Positions 1 to 8,431 of a stretch of 64,000 bases of DNA are shown one piece after another. The number at the start of each line of letters is the position of its first letter. Positions within the stretch are counted from its first letter, which is position 1. A program made the translations under genes and the position numbers. Below the pieces are notes generated by a model. That model did no database searches. It had not been told where the DNA came from and saw only the letters and a program-made list of their open reading frames with translations. The stretch spans positions 2,981,501-3,045,500 of the forward strand of contig NZ_CP006992.1 in the NCBI RefSeq assembly GCF_001542815.1. Reading direction: 5' to 3'. The DNA comes from Methylobacterium sp. AMS5 (lineage in GTDB: Bacteria > Pseudomonadota > Alphaproteobacteria > Rhizobiales > Beijerinckiaceae).

Positions 1-801
1 ACCGACGCGATACTGGCCGCCGAGGGGTTGGAGCACCGCAGCGCCGTCGCGGACGTCGGTCCGGGCGAAGGCACCCGCGCCGCGGGCGAGGATTTTTCCG
101 AAGGTGACGCTCTTCTGACGGCGGGCGAGCGGATCGAGCCGCGCCACCTTCTCGGCCTCGCTGCCGCGGGTCTTTTCGAAGTTGCGATCCGCGAAGCCCG
201 GATTCGCCTCGTGGTGACGGGGGCGCCGGACGTCCTGTCGCCGACGCTCAGTGCCATGATCGCGCGGGCGGGCGGGATTGCCGAGACGGTGACGGTGCCG
301 GATGACGCCGAACGGATCGCCCACGCCATCTTGGCCGACGGGGCGGATGCGGTGTTCGTCCTCGGCGGCACGGGTTTCGGACGCAGCGACCGCAGCGCCG
401 AAGGGCTGGCGCAAGCCGGCCGCGTGGTCGCTCACGGCCTCGCCCTGCGGCCCGGGGAGACGGCGGGGATCGGCGATGCCGGAGACCGCCCGGTCCTGCT
501 CCTGCCCGGCCGGCCCGATGCAGCACTGGCGACCGTCCTGGCGCTCGGCCGGCCGCTGGTCGCAGCGCTGACCAGCGCCGTCGAAGCCGCGCCGAGGGCG
601 GGGCGGACCGCGCGCAAGATCACCTCGACCGTCGGACTTGCCGAAATCGTCTTCGTTCGCGTCCAGGGGACGGACATCGAACCCCTCGGCGGAGCCGACC
701 TTGCCCTACGCCGGTTGATCGAGGCGGACGGAATCGTGCTCGTCCCGCCGGAGCGGGAGGGCTATCCGGCCGGCAGCCTCGTCGAGGTAGTGCCGCTGTG
801 A
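1..801 (+). CDS. MoeA-like molybdopterin-binding protein (5' end outside window)
   Basis: The frame is open from base 1, so the start lies upstream; 266 codons remain. They match the later two thirds of a MoeA-type protein: a molybdopterin-binding domain with LVVTGAPD near codon 70 and FVLGGTGFG near codon 119, then LPGRPDA where canonical MoeA has LPGNPV, then a short beta-rich tail. MoeA enzymes insert molybdate or tungstate into molybdopterin. The stop overlaps the GTG start of the next gene by 4 bp, so the two are probably translationally coupled. The changed LPGNP motif makes it a divergent paralogue; whether it is catalytic or a partner protein cannot be told from sequence. Confidence 0.8.
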   Translation, partial: TDAILAAEGLEHRSAVADVGPGEGTRAAGEDFSEGDALLTAGERIEPRHLLGLAAAGLFEVAIREARIRLVVTGAPDVLSPTLSAMIARAGGIAETVTVPDDAERIAHAILADGADAVFVLGGTGFGRSDRSAEGLAQAGRVVAHGLALRPGETAGIGDAGDRPVLLLPGRPDAALATVLALGRPLVAALTSAVEAAPRAGRTARKITSTVGLAEIVFVRVQGTDIEPLGGADLALRRLIEADGIVLVPPEREGYPAGSLVEVVPL

Positions 802-2774
802 GCGCGGATCGCGAGACGGATTTCACCCGGCGGCTCGCCGCGGCCGCCCGGCAGGAGCAGTTCCTGACGGTGATGAGCCGCGAGGACGCGCATGCGACCT
901 TCCGCGCAGCGATCCCGCACGCGGCGCTCCCGCCGGAGACCGTGCCGCTGGCCCGGGCGCTCGGGCGGGTGCTCGCCGGCGACATCGCCTCGCCGATCGA
1001 CGTGCCGCCCTTCGACCGCGCCTTGGTCGACGGTTTTGCGCTTCGCGCCGCCGACACCGAGGGCGCCAACGCCGCGCGGCCCCGCCGGCTCGCTCTCAAC
1101 CGCGAGATCCTGGCCTGCGGCGTCGCCCCGACGCGTTCGGTGGCCACCGGCACCGCGACGCCGATCGCCACCGGCGGCATGATCCCGCGCGGGGCCGACG
1201 CCGTGGTGATGGTCGAGCAGACCGAATTCTTCGAAGACGCCCTTGCCATCGACGTGACGGGTCCGGTCCGGCCGGGGCAGTTCGTCGGCTATGCCGGCGC
1301 CGACATGGCCTCGGGCGAAACCGTCCTGCGCAAAGGGGCGGTGGTGACCGCCCGCGAGATCGGCATGCTCGCGGCCTGCGGGCTCGCCCAGATTGCCGTG
1401 GTGCGCCGCCCCCGCGTCGCCGTGCTCTCGACGGGCGACGAGCTGGTCGCACCGGGCGGCGAACTGCGCGCGGGCGCCATCTACGATTCGAACGGCGCTA
1501 TCGTCGCGGCCTCGGTCGCCGAGAACGGCGGCGAGCCCGTGCCGCTCGGCATCGTCCCTGACGACGAGGCGGCGCTCGACATCGCCCTGCGCAAGGCGCT
1601 GGCGCGGATCGATCTCGTCGTGCTCTCCGGGGGCACCTCGAAGGGCGCGGGCGATGTCTCGCACCGCATCCTGTCGCGGCTGGGTCCGCCCGGCATCCTC
1701 GTCCACGGCGTGGCGCTGAAACCCGGCAAGCCCCTCTGCCTCGCCGTCGCCGAGGGCAAGGCGGTGGTCGTGCTGCCGGGCTTCCCGACCTCCGCGATGT
1801 TCACCTTCCACGAATTCGTGGTGCCGCTGGTGCGCGCGCTCGCTGGCCTGCCGCAGCGGGAGGAGGAGGCGGTGTCGGCGCGCCTGCCGCAGCGGCTGAC
1901 CTCCGAACTCGGCCGCACCGAATTCGTGATGGCCTCGCTCGCTCAGGCGGCCGATGGCCTGGTCGCCCTGCCGCTGCCGAAAGGCTCCGGCTCCGTCACC
2001 GCTTTCTCGCAGGCCGATGGCTTCTTCGCCGTGCCGGCCGCGCGCTCGGGCGTCGAGGCGGGCGAGACGGTCTCGGTGGTTCGCCTCGGGGCCGGCGTAC
2101 GGCCGCCGGACCTCACCATCATCGGCAGCCACTGCATCGGGCTCGACCGGGTGGTCGGGCTGCTGGCCGAGCGGGGCTTTCGTGCCCGCACGGTGTGGGT
2201 CGGCTCGGCCGGGGGGCTCGCGGCCCTGCGCCGGGGCGAATGCGATCTGGCCGCCATGCACCTGCTCGACCCCGAGACCGGCCGCTACAACGCGCCCTTC
2301 CTCGAAGCGGGCATGAAACTCGCCCCCGGCTGGCGCCGGCTCCAGGGTGTGGTGTTCCGCGCGGGCGACCCCCGCTTCGCGGGCCGCAGCGCCGCCGACG
2401 CGGTGAACGCGGCGCTGGCCGATCCCGATGCGGTGATGGTCAACCGCAACGCCGGCTCCGGCACCCGGCTCCTCGTCGATGGCCTGATCGGCGCGGCCCG
2501 GCCGGCCGGCTTCTGGAACCAGCCGCGCTCGCACAACGCCGTCGCGGCGGCGGTGGCGCAGGGCCGGGCCGATTGGGGTGTCGCGATCTCCAGCGTCGCG
2601 GCGGCCTACGGCCTCGGCTTCCTGCCGCTGGCTCAGGAGCATTACGACTTCGCCTACCGCGAGGCCGACCGCGAGAAGCCCGCGCTCGCCGCCTTCCTGG
2701 CGCTTCTCGGCATGCGCGAGGCGGATGCGGCCCTGAACGAACTCGGGTTCGAACCCGGAAGAGGCGAATCGTGA
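798..2774 (+). CDS. MoeA fused to a periplasmic-binding-like (LysR-substrate-like) domain
   Basis: 658 residues from a GTG that overlaps the preceding stop. Residues about 20-430 are a MoeA unit: GGMIPRGADAVVMVEQTE near 130, STGDEL near 215, SGGTSKGAG near 280, KPGKP and LPGFPTS near 310-335. The tail, about 430-640, is a PBP-like domain starting LTIIGSHCIGLD and containing NRNAGSGTRLLVDGL. MoeA catalyses metal insertion into molybdopterin; the added domain is known from MoeA-type proteins and is thought to bind an oxyanion or cofactor ligand. Phe replaces Asn in LPGNP. The position among mobB, moeA and the tungstate transporter suggests a metal-specific, perhaps tungsten, role (inference). 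Confidence 0.88.
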   Translation: MSADRETDFTRRLAAAARQEQFLTVMSREDAHATFRAAIPHAALPPETVPLARALGRVLAGDIASPIDVPPFDRALVDGFALRAADTEGANAARPRRLALNREILACGVAPTRSVATGTATPIATGGMIPRGADAVVMVEQTEFFEDALAIDVTGPVRPGQFVGYAGADMASGETVLRKGAVVTAREIGMLAACGLAQIAVVRRPRVAVLSTGDELVAPGGELRAGAIYDSNGAIVAASVAENGGEPVPLGIVPDDEAALDIALRKALARIDLVVLSGGTSKGAGDVSHRILSRLGPPGILVHGVALKPGKPLCLAVAEGKAVVVLPGFPTSAMFTFHEFVVPLVRALAGLPQREEEAVSARLPQRLTSELGRTEFVMASLAQAADGLVALPLPKGSGSVTAFSQADGFFAVPAARSGVEAGETVSVVRLGAGVRPPDLTIIGSHCIGLDRVVGLLAERGFRARTVWVGSAGGLAALRRGECDLAAMHLLDPETGRYNAPFLEAGMKLAPGWRRLQGVVFRAGDPRFAGRSAADAVNAALADPDAVMVNRNAGSGTRLLVDGLIGAARPAGFWNQPRSHNAVAAAVAQGRADWGVAISSVAAAYGLGFLPLAQEHYDFAYREADREKPALAAFLALLGMREADAALNELGFEPGRGES

Positions 2775-3307
2775 GCGACCTGCGCGTCATCGGCCTCGCC
2801 GGTTGGAGCGGGGCGGGCAAGACCACGCTGCTCGCCCGCCTCATCCCGGTCCTCGTCGCCCGCGGGATGCGGGTCGCGACTCTCAAGCATGCCCACCACG
2901 CCTTCGACATCGATCAGCCGGGCAAGGATTCCTTCGTCCACCGGCAGGCCGGGGGGAGCGAAGTGATCGTGTCCTCCGCCCGGCGGTGGGCGCAGATCCG
3001 CGAGGTCGAGGCTGGCGCGGAGGCCACCCTGCCCGAATTGCTGCGCCGGCTGACGCCGACCGGCCTCGCGTTGGTCGAGGGCTTCAAGCGCGAGGCGCAT
3101 CCGAAGCTCGAAGTGTTCCGCGCGGCCATTGGCCGTCCGCCCCTGCACGAGGACGACCCGCGCATCGTCGGCATCGCCAGCGACGTTCCCTTCCCGCAGG
3201 CGGCGGTGCCGGTGGTCGGGCTCGATGACGTCGAGGCCATCGCCGATCTCGTGACCGAGCGCGCCGAGGCGCTTGAAACCGTGCTCGCCCGGCTGGAAAG
3301 ATCCTGA
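2771..3307 (+). CDS. mobB: molybdopterin-guanine dinucleotide biosynthesis protein MobB
   Basis: 178 residues. The start is GTG 2771, which overlaps the upstream stop (GTGA) and lies directly before the P-loop domain. The Walker A motif GWSGAGKTTLL sits near residues 9-19, followed by KHAHHAFDIDQPGKDSF and LVEGFKREAHPKLEVFR, all typical of MobB. MobB is a GTP-binding partner of MobA in making the guanine dinucleotide form of the Mo/W cofactor, which formate dehydrogenases use. It lies inside a tight run of cofactor genes, only 3 bp before moeA, so it is most likely in one transcript with them. Confidence 0.93.
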   Translation: MSDLRVIGLAGWSGAGKTTLLARLIPVLVARGMRVATLKHAHHAFDIDQPGKDSFVHRQAGGSEVIVSSARRWAQIREVEAGAEATLPELLRRLTPTGLALVEGFKREAHPKLEVFRAAIGRPPLHEDDPRIVGIASDVPFPQAAVPVVGLDDVEAIADLVTERAEALETVLARLERS

Positions 3308-3310
3308 GCC

Positions 3311-4561
3311 ATGGCACAGCTCACCGACGATTGCTTCGCCTTCGGGGGCAAGCCGATGCGGATCGAGGAAGCGGTGGCGATGATCGCCGAGCGCTTCCCC
3401 GTGGTCGCCGGCACGGAGACCCTGCCGCTCGGCCTCGCCGACGGGCGGATCGCCGCCGCGGACGTCTTTGCGGGCCACGACCTGCCGCCCTTCGCCAACG
3501 CCGCGGTCGATGGTTACGCCGTGCGCTTCGCCGACCTCGAGGCAGGAACGCAGACCGTCCTGCCGGTCAGCGGCCGGCTCGCGGCCGGCACGGCGGCCAG
3601 AGATCTGCCCGCGGGAACCGCGATCCGCATCTTCACCGGCGCCCCGATGCCGCCCGGCGCCGACACCGTGTTCATGCAGGAGGACGTGCGCCGCGAGGGC
3701 GAGCGGGTCGTCCTGCCGCCGGGGCTGAAGCCCGGCGCCAATGCCCGGCCCGCCGGCGAGGATCTGGCGGCGGGCGCCCTCGCGATCCCCGCAGGACGGC
3801 GCCTGCGCCCGCAGGATCTGGCCCTCGCCGCCGCGACCGGCCATGCGCAACTCGCCGTGCGCCGCCGGTTGCGGGTCGCCGTGTTCTCGACCGGCGACGA
3901 GCTGACCGAGCCCGGCATCCCCCTTCGCCCCGGCGCGATCCACGATTCGAACCGCGTCCTTCTCGTGACCCTGCTGACCCGGCTCGGCGTCGCGGTGGAC
4001 GACCTCGGCATCCTGCGCGACGATCCCGCCACCCTGCCGACCCGCCTCGCCGAGGCGGCGCGGGACCACGACCTGATCCTCACCTCCGGTGGCGTCTCGA
4101 CCGGCGAGGAGGATCACGTGAAGACCGCCGTCGAGGCGCAGGGCCGGCTGATGCTCTGGCGGCTGTCGATCAAGCCCGGCCGTCCGGTCGCGGTGGGGCT
4201 GGTCGCCGGCACGCCCTTCGTCGGGCTGCCGGGCAATCCGGTGGCGGTCTACATCACGCTGCTCTTCGTGGTGCGGCCCCTGCTCGCCCGGCTCGGCGGC
4301 GCGCGCTACGAGCCGCCCCTGTCCTGGCCGGTGCGGGCGGGCTTCAGCTACCGCAAGAAGGCAGGCCGCCGCGAATTCGTCCGCGTCAGTCTCGTCCGCA
4401 GCGAGACGGGCGACCTGGAAGCGCGAAAATTCCCGCGCGACGGGGCGGGGGTGCTGACGTCGCTCACCGAGAGCGATGGCCTCGTCGAATTGCCCGACGA
4501 CGCGACGGGCGTGAACCCCGGCGATCTGCTGGCGTATTATCCGCACGTCTTGCTGTGGTGA
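3311..4561 (+). CDS. moeA: molybdopterin molybdenumtransferase MoeA (canonical copy)
   Basis: 416 residues, the usual MoeA length. Domains in order: the N-terminal MoeA I/II region (PPFANAAVDGYAVRFADLE near 57-75; GAPMPPGADTVFMQEDV near 113-130), the molybdopterin-binding domain (FSTGDELTEPG near 195; TSGGVSTGEEDHV near 257) and the C-terminal beta-barrel. The signature LPGNPVAV is intact, unlike in the two paralogues upstream. It inserts molybdate (or tungstate) into adenylylated molybdopterin. It is the last gene of the cofactor run and converges with the ModE-like regulator. Confidence 0.93.
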   Translation: MAQLTDDCFAFGGKPMRIEEAVAMIAERFPVVAGTETLPLGLADGRIAAADVFAGHDLPPFANAAVDGYAVRFADLEAGTQTVLPVSGRLAAGTAARDLPAGTAIRIFTGAPMPPGADTVFMQEDVRREGERVVLPPGLKPGANARPAGEDLAAGALAIPAGRRLRPQDLALAAATGHAQLAVRRRLRVAVFSTGDELTEPGIPLRPGAIHDSNRVLLVTLLTRLGVAVDDLGILRDDPATLPTRLAEAARDHDLILTSGGVSTGEEDHVKTAVEAQGRLMLWRLSIKPGRPVAVGLVAGTPFVGLPGNPVAVYITLLFVVRPLLARLGGARYEPPLSWPVRAGFSYRKKAGRREFVRVSLVRSETGDLEARKFPRDGAGVLTSLTESDGLVELPDDATGVNPGDLLAYYPHVLLW

Positions 4562-4619
4562 GGGCTCGCCTCTCGGCCTGATCCGGCGAGGCCGGGCCGC
4601 GGATCGCGACTACGAGACA

Positions 4620-5657
4620 TCAGAGGGGCGGCGCGTAGCCGGGCGTCCGTCCGGCCCGGCTGCGGAGATCCTCGCGGAGCGCCCCGAGCCGTTCCGTATC
4701 GATCCGCGCGCGGATCGCGAGGAAATACGTTTCCCAACCCACGGGCTGGAAATCCAGGGCGAAGCGCTCGGCAACCACGCGGGTGCCCATGCCGACATCG
4801 GCCGCGCCGGTGGCGATCAGGGCCGCCACCGCCTGATGCGTGAATTCTTCGGTCTGATGGCCGACGATGCGCTCGACGTCGATGCCCGCCTCGGCGCAGA
4901 GCCGTTCGAACCAGATTCGGGTGCCGGCCCCCCGTTGCCGGTTGACGAAGCGCGCCCGCCGCGCGGCGATGTCGGCGACACTTCCCAAATCGAGCGGATT
5001 GCCGGCGGCCCGCATCAGGCCCTGTTCCCGGCGGAACAGCGGGACGACGACGAGGTCGCGACGGTCGAACACCGCGCCGAAGGGCGCTGGCGGCGGGCCG
5101 TCCGACCCGTAATGGAAGCCCGCGGCATCGACCGTTTCCTCGCGCAGCCGCGCCAGGGCATCGAGGCTGCCGGCGACCATCAGGTCGATCTCGCGCCGCG
5201 CCTCGATCGCCTCCAGCAGCAGCGGGTCGTGGCTCGCCGCGAGACGGATACGTGCATCGGCCGGTTCCAGAAGCCGCCGCAGGCCCTCGCTCAGCGCCAT
5301 CTCCTCGGCCGCAAGGGCGGGCGCGAGGCGGGTCCGCGAGGCCTGAAGCAGTGTCAGCAGCGCGACTCCGAGCGGCGTGAGGCTGCTGCCGTGCCCTTTG
5401 GTCTTCACCACGACGGGCTGGCCGAGGGCCTGTTCCAGCGCATCGAGTTGCCCCCAGGCCGAGCGATAGGAGATCGAGAGCGCTTCGGCCGCTCCCTGGA
5501 GCGAGCCGGTCCGGCCGAGCGCTTCGAGAAGCAGGTACGCACCGCGCAGCGCGAAGTCGGATGCCCCCTCGCAGCGGCCCTCGACATGGAGGCGTACGCG
5601 GAGCCCGTCCCACCCGGAGGCGGTCGAAGCCAGGGGCCGCCCGTCCTCACCAACCAT
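4620..5657 (-). CDS. ModE-like winged-helix regulator with PBP-like effector domain
   Basis: 345 residues. ATG 5657 is preferred over TTG 5663 because AGGAAAGG lies about 8 bases before the ATG. Residues about 20-115 form a LysR/ModE-type winged helix (ALGRTGSLQGAAEALSISYR, then GQPVVVKTKGHGSSLTPLG). Residues about 130-340 form a PBP-like domain (FVNRQRGAGTRIWFERLCAEAG, then VAALIATGAADVGMGTRVVAE). The C-terminal domain is of the same type as the one fused to MoeA in this cluster. It is transcribed divergently from tupBCA across 125 bp, so it probably controls tungstate or molybdate uptake. The ligand is unknown from sequence. Confidence 0.85.
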   Translation of the reverse strand: MVGEDGRPLASTASGWDGLRVRLHVEGRCEGASDFALRGAYLLLEALGRTGSLQGAAEALSISYRSAWGQLDALEQALGQPVVVKTKGHGSSLTPLGVALLTLLQASRTRLAPALAAEEMALSEGLRRLLEPADARIRLAASHDPLLLEAIEARREIDLMVAGSLDALARLREETVDAAGFHYGSDGPPPAPFGAVFDRRDLVVVPLFRREQGLMRAAGNPLDLGSVADIAARRARFVNRQRGAGTRIWFERLCAEAGIDVERIVGHQTEEFTHQAVAALIATGAADVGMGTRVVAERFALDFQPVGWETYFLAIRARIDTERLGALREDLRSRAGRTPGYAPPL

Positions 5658-5782
5658 ATGCAAGGCCTTTCCTATTGATCTTGCGTCAACCGGCGTATCA
5701 TCCCGGCCTGCCCCGCGCAGCCCCGGATACGCCTCAGCTGCGCTCCGGGTGCGGAGGCGATGATATCGACGAGCCGAGCCCC
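5658..5782. promoter_or_regulatory. divergent control region between the ModE-like regulator and tupBCA
   Basis: 125 bp between two divergent starts. It must contain the regulator promoter and probably the tup promoter. I could not identify a clear ModE-type palindrome or a classical -35/-10 pair by eye. Confidence 0.4.
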
Positions 5783-6478
5783 TTGAGCCAAACCCTTCAG
5801 GAGACGTTCTCGCGCCTGTGGACGCTCGACCGGGATGTCCTGGCGATCGCGTGGCTGTCCCTGCGCGTCAGCGTCACCGCCGTCGGGATCGGGCTCGCGC
5901 TCGGCATTCCGCTCGGGGCGCTGATCGCGGTGGCGCGGTTTCCAGGGCGCGGCGCCGTCGTCGGGCTTCTCAACACCTTCATGGGCCTGCCGCCGGTGAT
6001 CGTCGGGCTGATCCTCTATCTCACCCTCTCCCGCTCGGGTCCCTTCGGCGCGTTCGGCCTGCTCTTCACCCCCGCTGCGATGGTGGCGGCGCAGGCGGTG
6101 CTGGCGACGCCGCTCGTCGCGGCGCTGACGCGTCAGGTCATCGCCGATGCCGAGGCGCATCTGGGAGAGCAGCTGCGCTCGCTACACCTCACCGCACCGC
6201 GCCGAGCAAGTGTGCTGATCTACGACGCGCGGTTCTCGCTGGTCACGGCGGCACTGGCCGCCTTCGGCCGGGCGATCTCGGAAATCGGCGCCGTGCTCGT
6301 CGTCGGCGGCAATATCGACGGGCATACCCGCACCATGACGACGGCGATCTCGCTGGAGACGCAGAAGGGCGACCTCAGCCTCGCCCTGGCGCTCGGCCTC
6401 GTGCTGATGAGCCTCGTGCTGGCGGTGAACGCCGCCGCCGCGCTCCTGCGCAGCCATGTCGCAAGAGCCTACGGATGA
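5783..6478 (+). CDS. tupB: tungstate ABC transporter, permease TupB
   Basis: 231 residues from TTG 5783, the first usable in-frame start near the conserved N-terminus; no ATG or GTG exists in frame just upstream and the ribosome site is weak. Five or so hydrophobic segments are visible and the permease loop EAHLGEQLRSLHLTAPRRAS near 132-151 matches the EAA-type coupling motif. ISEIGAVLVVGGNIDG is characteristic of TupB/WtpB-type permeases. The partners TupC and TupA follow with overlaps, so the three form one operon importing tungstate (or molybdate) from the periplasm. Confidence 0.9.
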   Translation: MSQTLQETFSRLWTLDRDVLAIAWLSLRVSVTAVGIGLALGIPLGALIAVARFPGRGAVVGLLNTFMGLPPVIVGLILYLTLSRSGPFGAFGLLFTPAAMVAAQAVLATPLVAALTRQVIADAEAHLGEQLRSLHLTAPRRASVLIYDARFSLVTAALAAFGRAISEIGAVLVVGGNIDGHTRTMTTAISLETQKGDLSLALALGLVLMSLVLAVNAAAALLRSHVARAYG

Positions 6479-7191
6479 GCGCCGCGCCCGCCATCCGTCT
6501 CGACGGCGTCAGCCTGGCGATCGGCGGACGGCCGATCCTCGACCGTCTCGACCTCGACGTCGCCGCGCACGGCATCACCGCCCTGATCGGCCCCAACGGG
6601 GCGGGCAAGAGCGTGACCCTGCGGGTGATCGACGGTCTGTTGCGGCCGGATACCGGCACGGTGCGCCTCACGCCCGGCCGCCGCGCCTTCGTGTTCCAGC
6701 GCCCCGCTCTGGTGCGCGCGAGTGCGGCCGCCAACGTCGCCCTCGGGCTGGTCTCGCTGAAGCTGTCCCGCCGGGAAAGCGGCGCGCGGATCGCGGCGGC
6801 GCTTGCCCGCGTCGGCCTGTCGGAGCGGGCGAAGGACGCGGCGACGCGCTTCTCGGGCGGCGAGCAGCAGCGCCTCGCGCTCGCCCGCGCCTGGGCGATG
6901 CGGCCCGACCTCCTGCTCCTCGACGAGCCGACCGCGAGCCTCGATCCGGCCGCGACCGAGACCATCGAGAGCCTGATCACCGAGATGGCGCGGGCCGGCA
7001 CCACCGTGCTCCTCGTCTCGCACAATCTCGGGCAGGTCGCCCGGCTCGCCGACGAGACCGTGGTGCTCGCCGCCGGCCGCGCCGTGGAGCGGGGTCCGAC
7101 TCGATCCGTCCTCTTCTCACCCCGCACCCCTGAAGCGCGGGCCTACCTCACCGGAGAACTGCCTTGGACCTCCTTCGCCGCAGCTTCCTGA
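6475..7191 (+). CDS. tupC: tungstate ABC transporter, ATP-binding protein TupC
   Basis: 238 residues; ATG 6475 overlaps the tupB stop by 4 bp. Walker A is GPNGAGKS at 39-46, the signature is FSGGEQQRLALARA near 126-139, and Walker B with its glutamate is LLLLDEPTASLDP near 146-158. The short length, without the C-terminal regulatory domain of ModC, fits TupC/WtpC-type ATPases. It energises uptake through TupB. Its coding region runs 28 bp past the tupA start. Confidence 0.92.
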   Translation: MSAAPAIRLDGVSLAIGGRPILDRLDLDVAAHGITALIGPNGAGKSVTLRVIDGLLRPDTGTVRLTPGRRAFVFQRPALVRASAAANVALGLVSLKLSRRESGARIAAALARVGLSERAKDAATRFSGGEQQRLALARAWAMRPDLLLLDEPTASLDPAATETIESLITEMARAGTTVLLVSHNLGQVARLADETVVLAAGRAVERGPTRSVLFSPRTPEARAYLTGELPWTSFAAAS

Positions 7192-7991
7192 CGCTCTCGC
7201 TCCTTGCCGCCCTCGGCACGGCCTCACCGCTCTCAGCCGAGCCCGCCTCGATCGTCGTCGCCTCCACGACCTCGACCGAGCAATCGGGCCTGTTCAAGCA
7301 CATCCTGCCGCTGTTCAAGCAGAAGAGCGGGATCGACGTGAAGGTGGTGGCGCTCGGCACCGGCCAAGCCCTCGACGCCGCGCGCCGGGGCGACGCCGAC
7401 GTCGTGCTCGTTCACGACCGCCCGGCCGAGGACAAGTTCGTCGCCGAGGGCTTCGCCAAGGGGCGGCAGGACGTGATGTACAACGACTACGTGCTGATCG
7501 GCCCGAAGGCCGACCCGGCCGGCATCCGGGGCAAGGGGGTGGACGACGCCTTCAAGGCCATCGCGGAGGGACAAGCGCCCTTCGTCTCACGCGGCGACCG
7601 CTCCGGCACCCACAGCGCCGAACTGCGGAGCTGGAAGGAGGCCGGCGTCGATCTCCCGGCGGTCCGCGGCGACTGGTATCGCGATGTCGGACAGGGAATG
7701 GGTCCGGCGCTCAACACCGCCTCGTCGCTCGGCGCCTACGTCCTGGCCGATCGCGGCACGTGGCTTTCGTTCAAGAATCGGGGCGACCTGACCATCCTCG
7801 TCGAGGGCGACAAGCGCCTGTTCAACCCCTACGGCGTGATGCTGGTGAATCCGGATAAGCACCCGAGCGTGAAGGTGAAGGAAGGCCAAGCCTTCATCGA
7901 TTGGCTGGTTTCGCCCGAGGGACAGCAGGCAATCGCCGATTACAAGATCAACGGCGAGCCGTTGTTCTTCCCGAGCGCGAAGAAGGGCTGA
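7164..7991 (+). CDS. tupA: tungstate-binding periplasmic protein TupA
   Basis: 275 residues from TTG 7164, lying inside the end of tupC. A Sec signal peptide covers about 1-25 (LLRRSFLTLSLLAALGTA, cleavage near SAEPA). The motif VASTTSTEQSGLF near 31-43 carries the Thr/Ser oxyanion contacts typical of TupA, and VSRGDRSGTHSAE near 141-153 is the second binding loop. It captures tungstate in the periplasm for TupBC. The TTTS-type signature favours tungstate over molybdate (family knowledge); the exact selectivity is inference. Confidence 0.93.
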   Translation: MDLLRRSFLTLSLLAALGTASPLSAEPASIVVASTTSTEQSGLFKHILPLFKQKSGIDVKVVALGTGQALDAARRGDADVVLVHDRPAEDKFVAEGFAKGRQDVMYNDYVLIGPKADPAGIRGKGVDDAFKAIAEGQAPFVSRGDRSGTHSAELRSWKEAGVDLPAVRGDWYRDVGQGMGPALNTASSLGAYVLADRGTWLSFKNRGDLTILVEGDKRLFNPYGVMLVNPDKHPSVKVKEGQAFIDWLVSPEGQQAIADYKINGEPLFFPSAKKG

Positions 7992-8151
7992 CGCTCGTCT
8001 ACACCGCCTCATCCCGAGGCGCCGCGCAGTGGCCTCGAAGGATTCTTTCGGTTCCCGTGCGGTGACTGGCGGACCCATCGAGGGCGACGCTTCGCGCCGC
8101 CACCTCAGGGTGAGGAGGCGGGTTGGAAAGAAGACCCCAACGATCCCGTCT

Positions 8152-8388
8152 CTACCGCGGCGGACCCGACTGACGCTTGCGGGCGAAGACCCACAGGGCC
8201 AGCACGGCGAGCGCGATCAGCACGCTGACCCAGACCCAGTTGAAATCGGTGGCCGCGGACGTCGCCGCGCCCGAACTGGAGCCGGACGGCCCCGATTCCG
8301 GAATCGGCGGGGCAGGGTTGGTGGCCTGGGCGAGCGCCGCATGAAGTCCGGCGAGCCAGACCGTCACGGCGAAGGCGGCATGTCTCAT
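8152..8388 (-). CDS. small secreted/membrane protein, unknown function
   Basis: 78 residues from ATG 8388; a TTG three codons earlier is too close to the GGAG ribosome site. A signal peptide (AFAVTVWLAGLHAALAQA) is followed by a Pro/Ser-rich stretch and a single membrane segment VWVSVLIALAVLALWVFA, ending in a basic tail RKRQSGPPR. No family was recognised. It lies just downstream of the PRC-barrel gene on the same strand and may be co-transcribed with it. Confidence 0.6.
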   Translation of the reverse strand: MRHAAFAVTVWLAGLHAALAQATNPAPPIPESGPSGSSSGAATSAATDFNWVWVSVLIALAVLALWVFARKRQSGPPR

Positions 8389-8431
8389 GATACGCAAGCT
8401 CCAAGGATGCAGGCCGCCCGGGCGAAGGCGG

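Noticed and set aside
762..2642. Long open frame on the minus strand opposite the MoeA fusion; similar long antisense frames opposite opgH, proA, uvrC and ppdK
   Set aside because: GC-rich codons with strong third-position bias keep the opposite strand open; the translations are Arg/Ala/Gly-rich with no motifs, while the plus-side genes carry clear ones.
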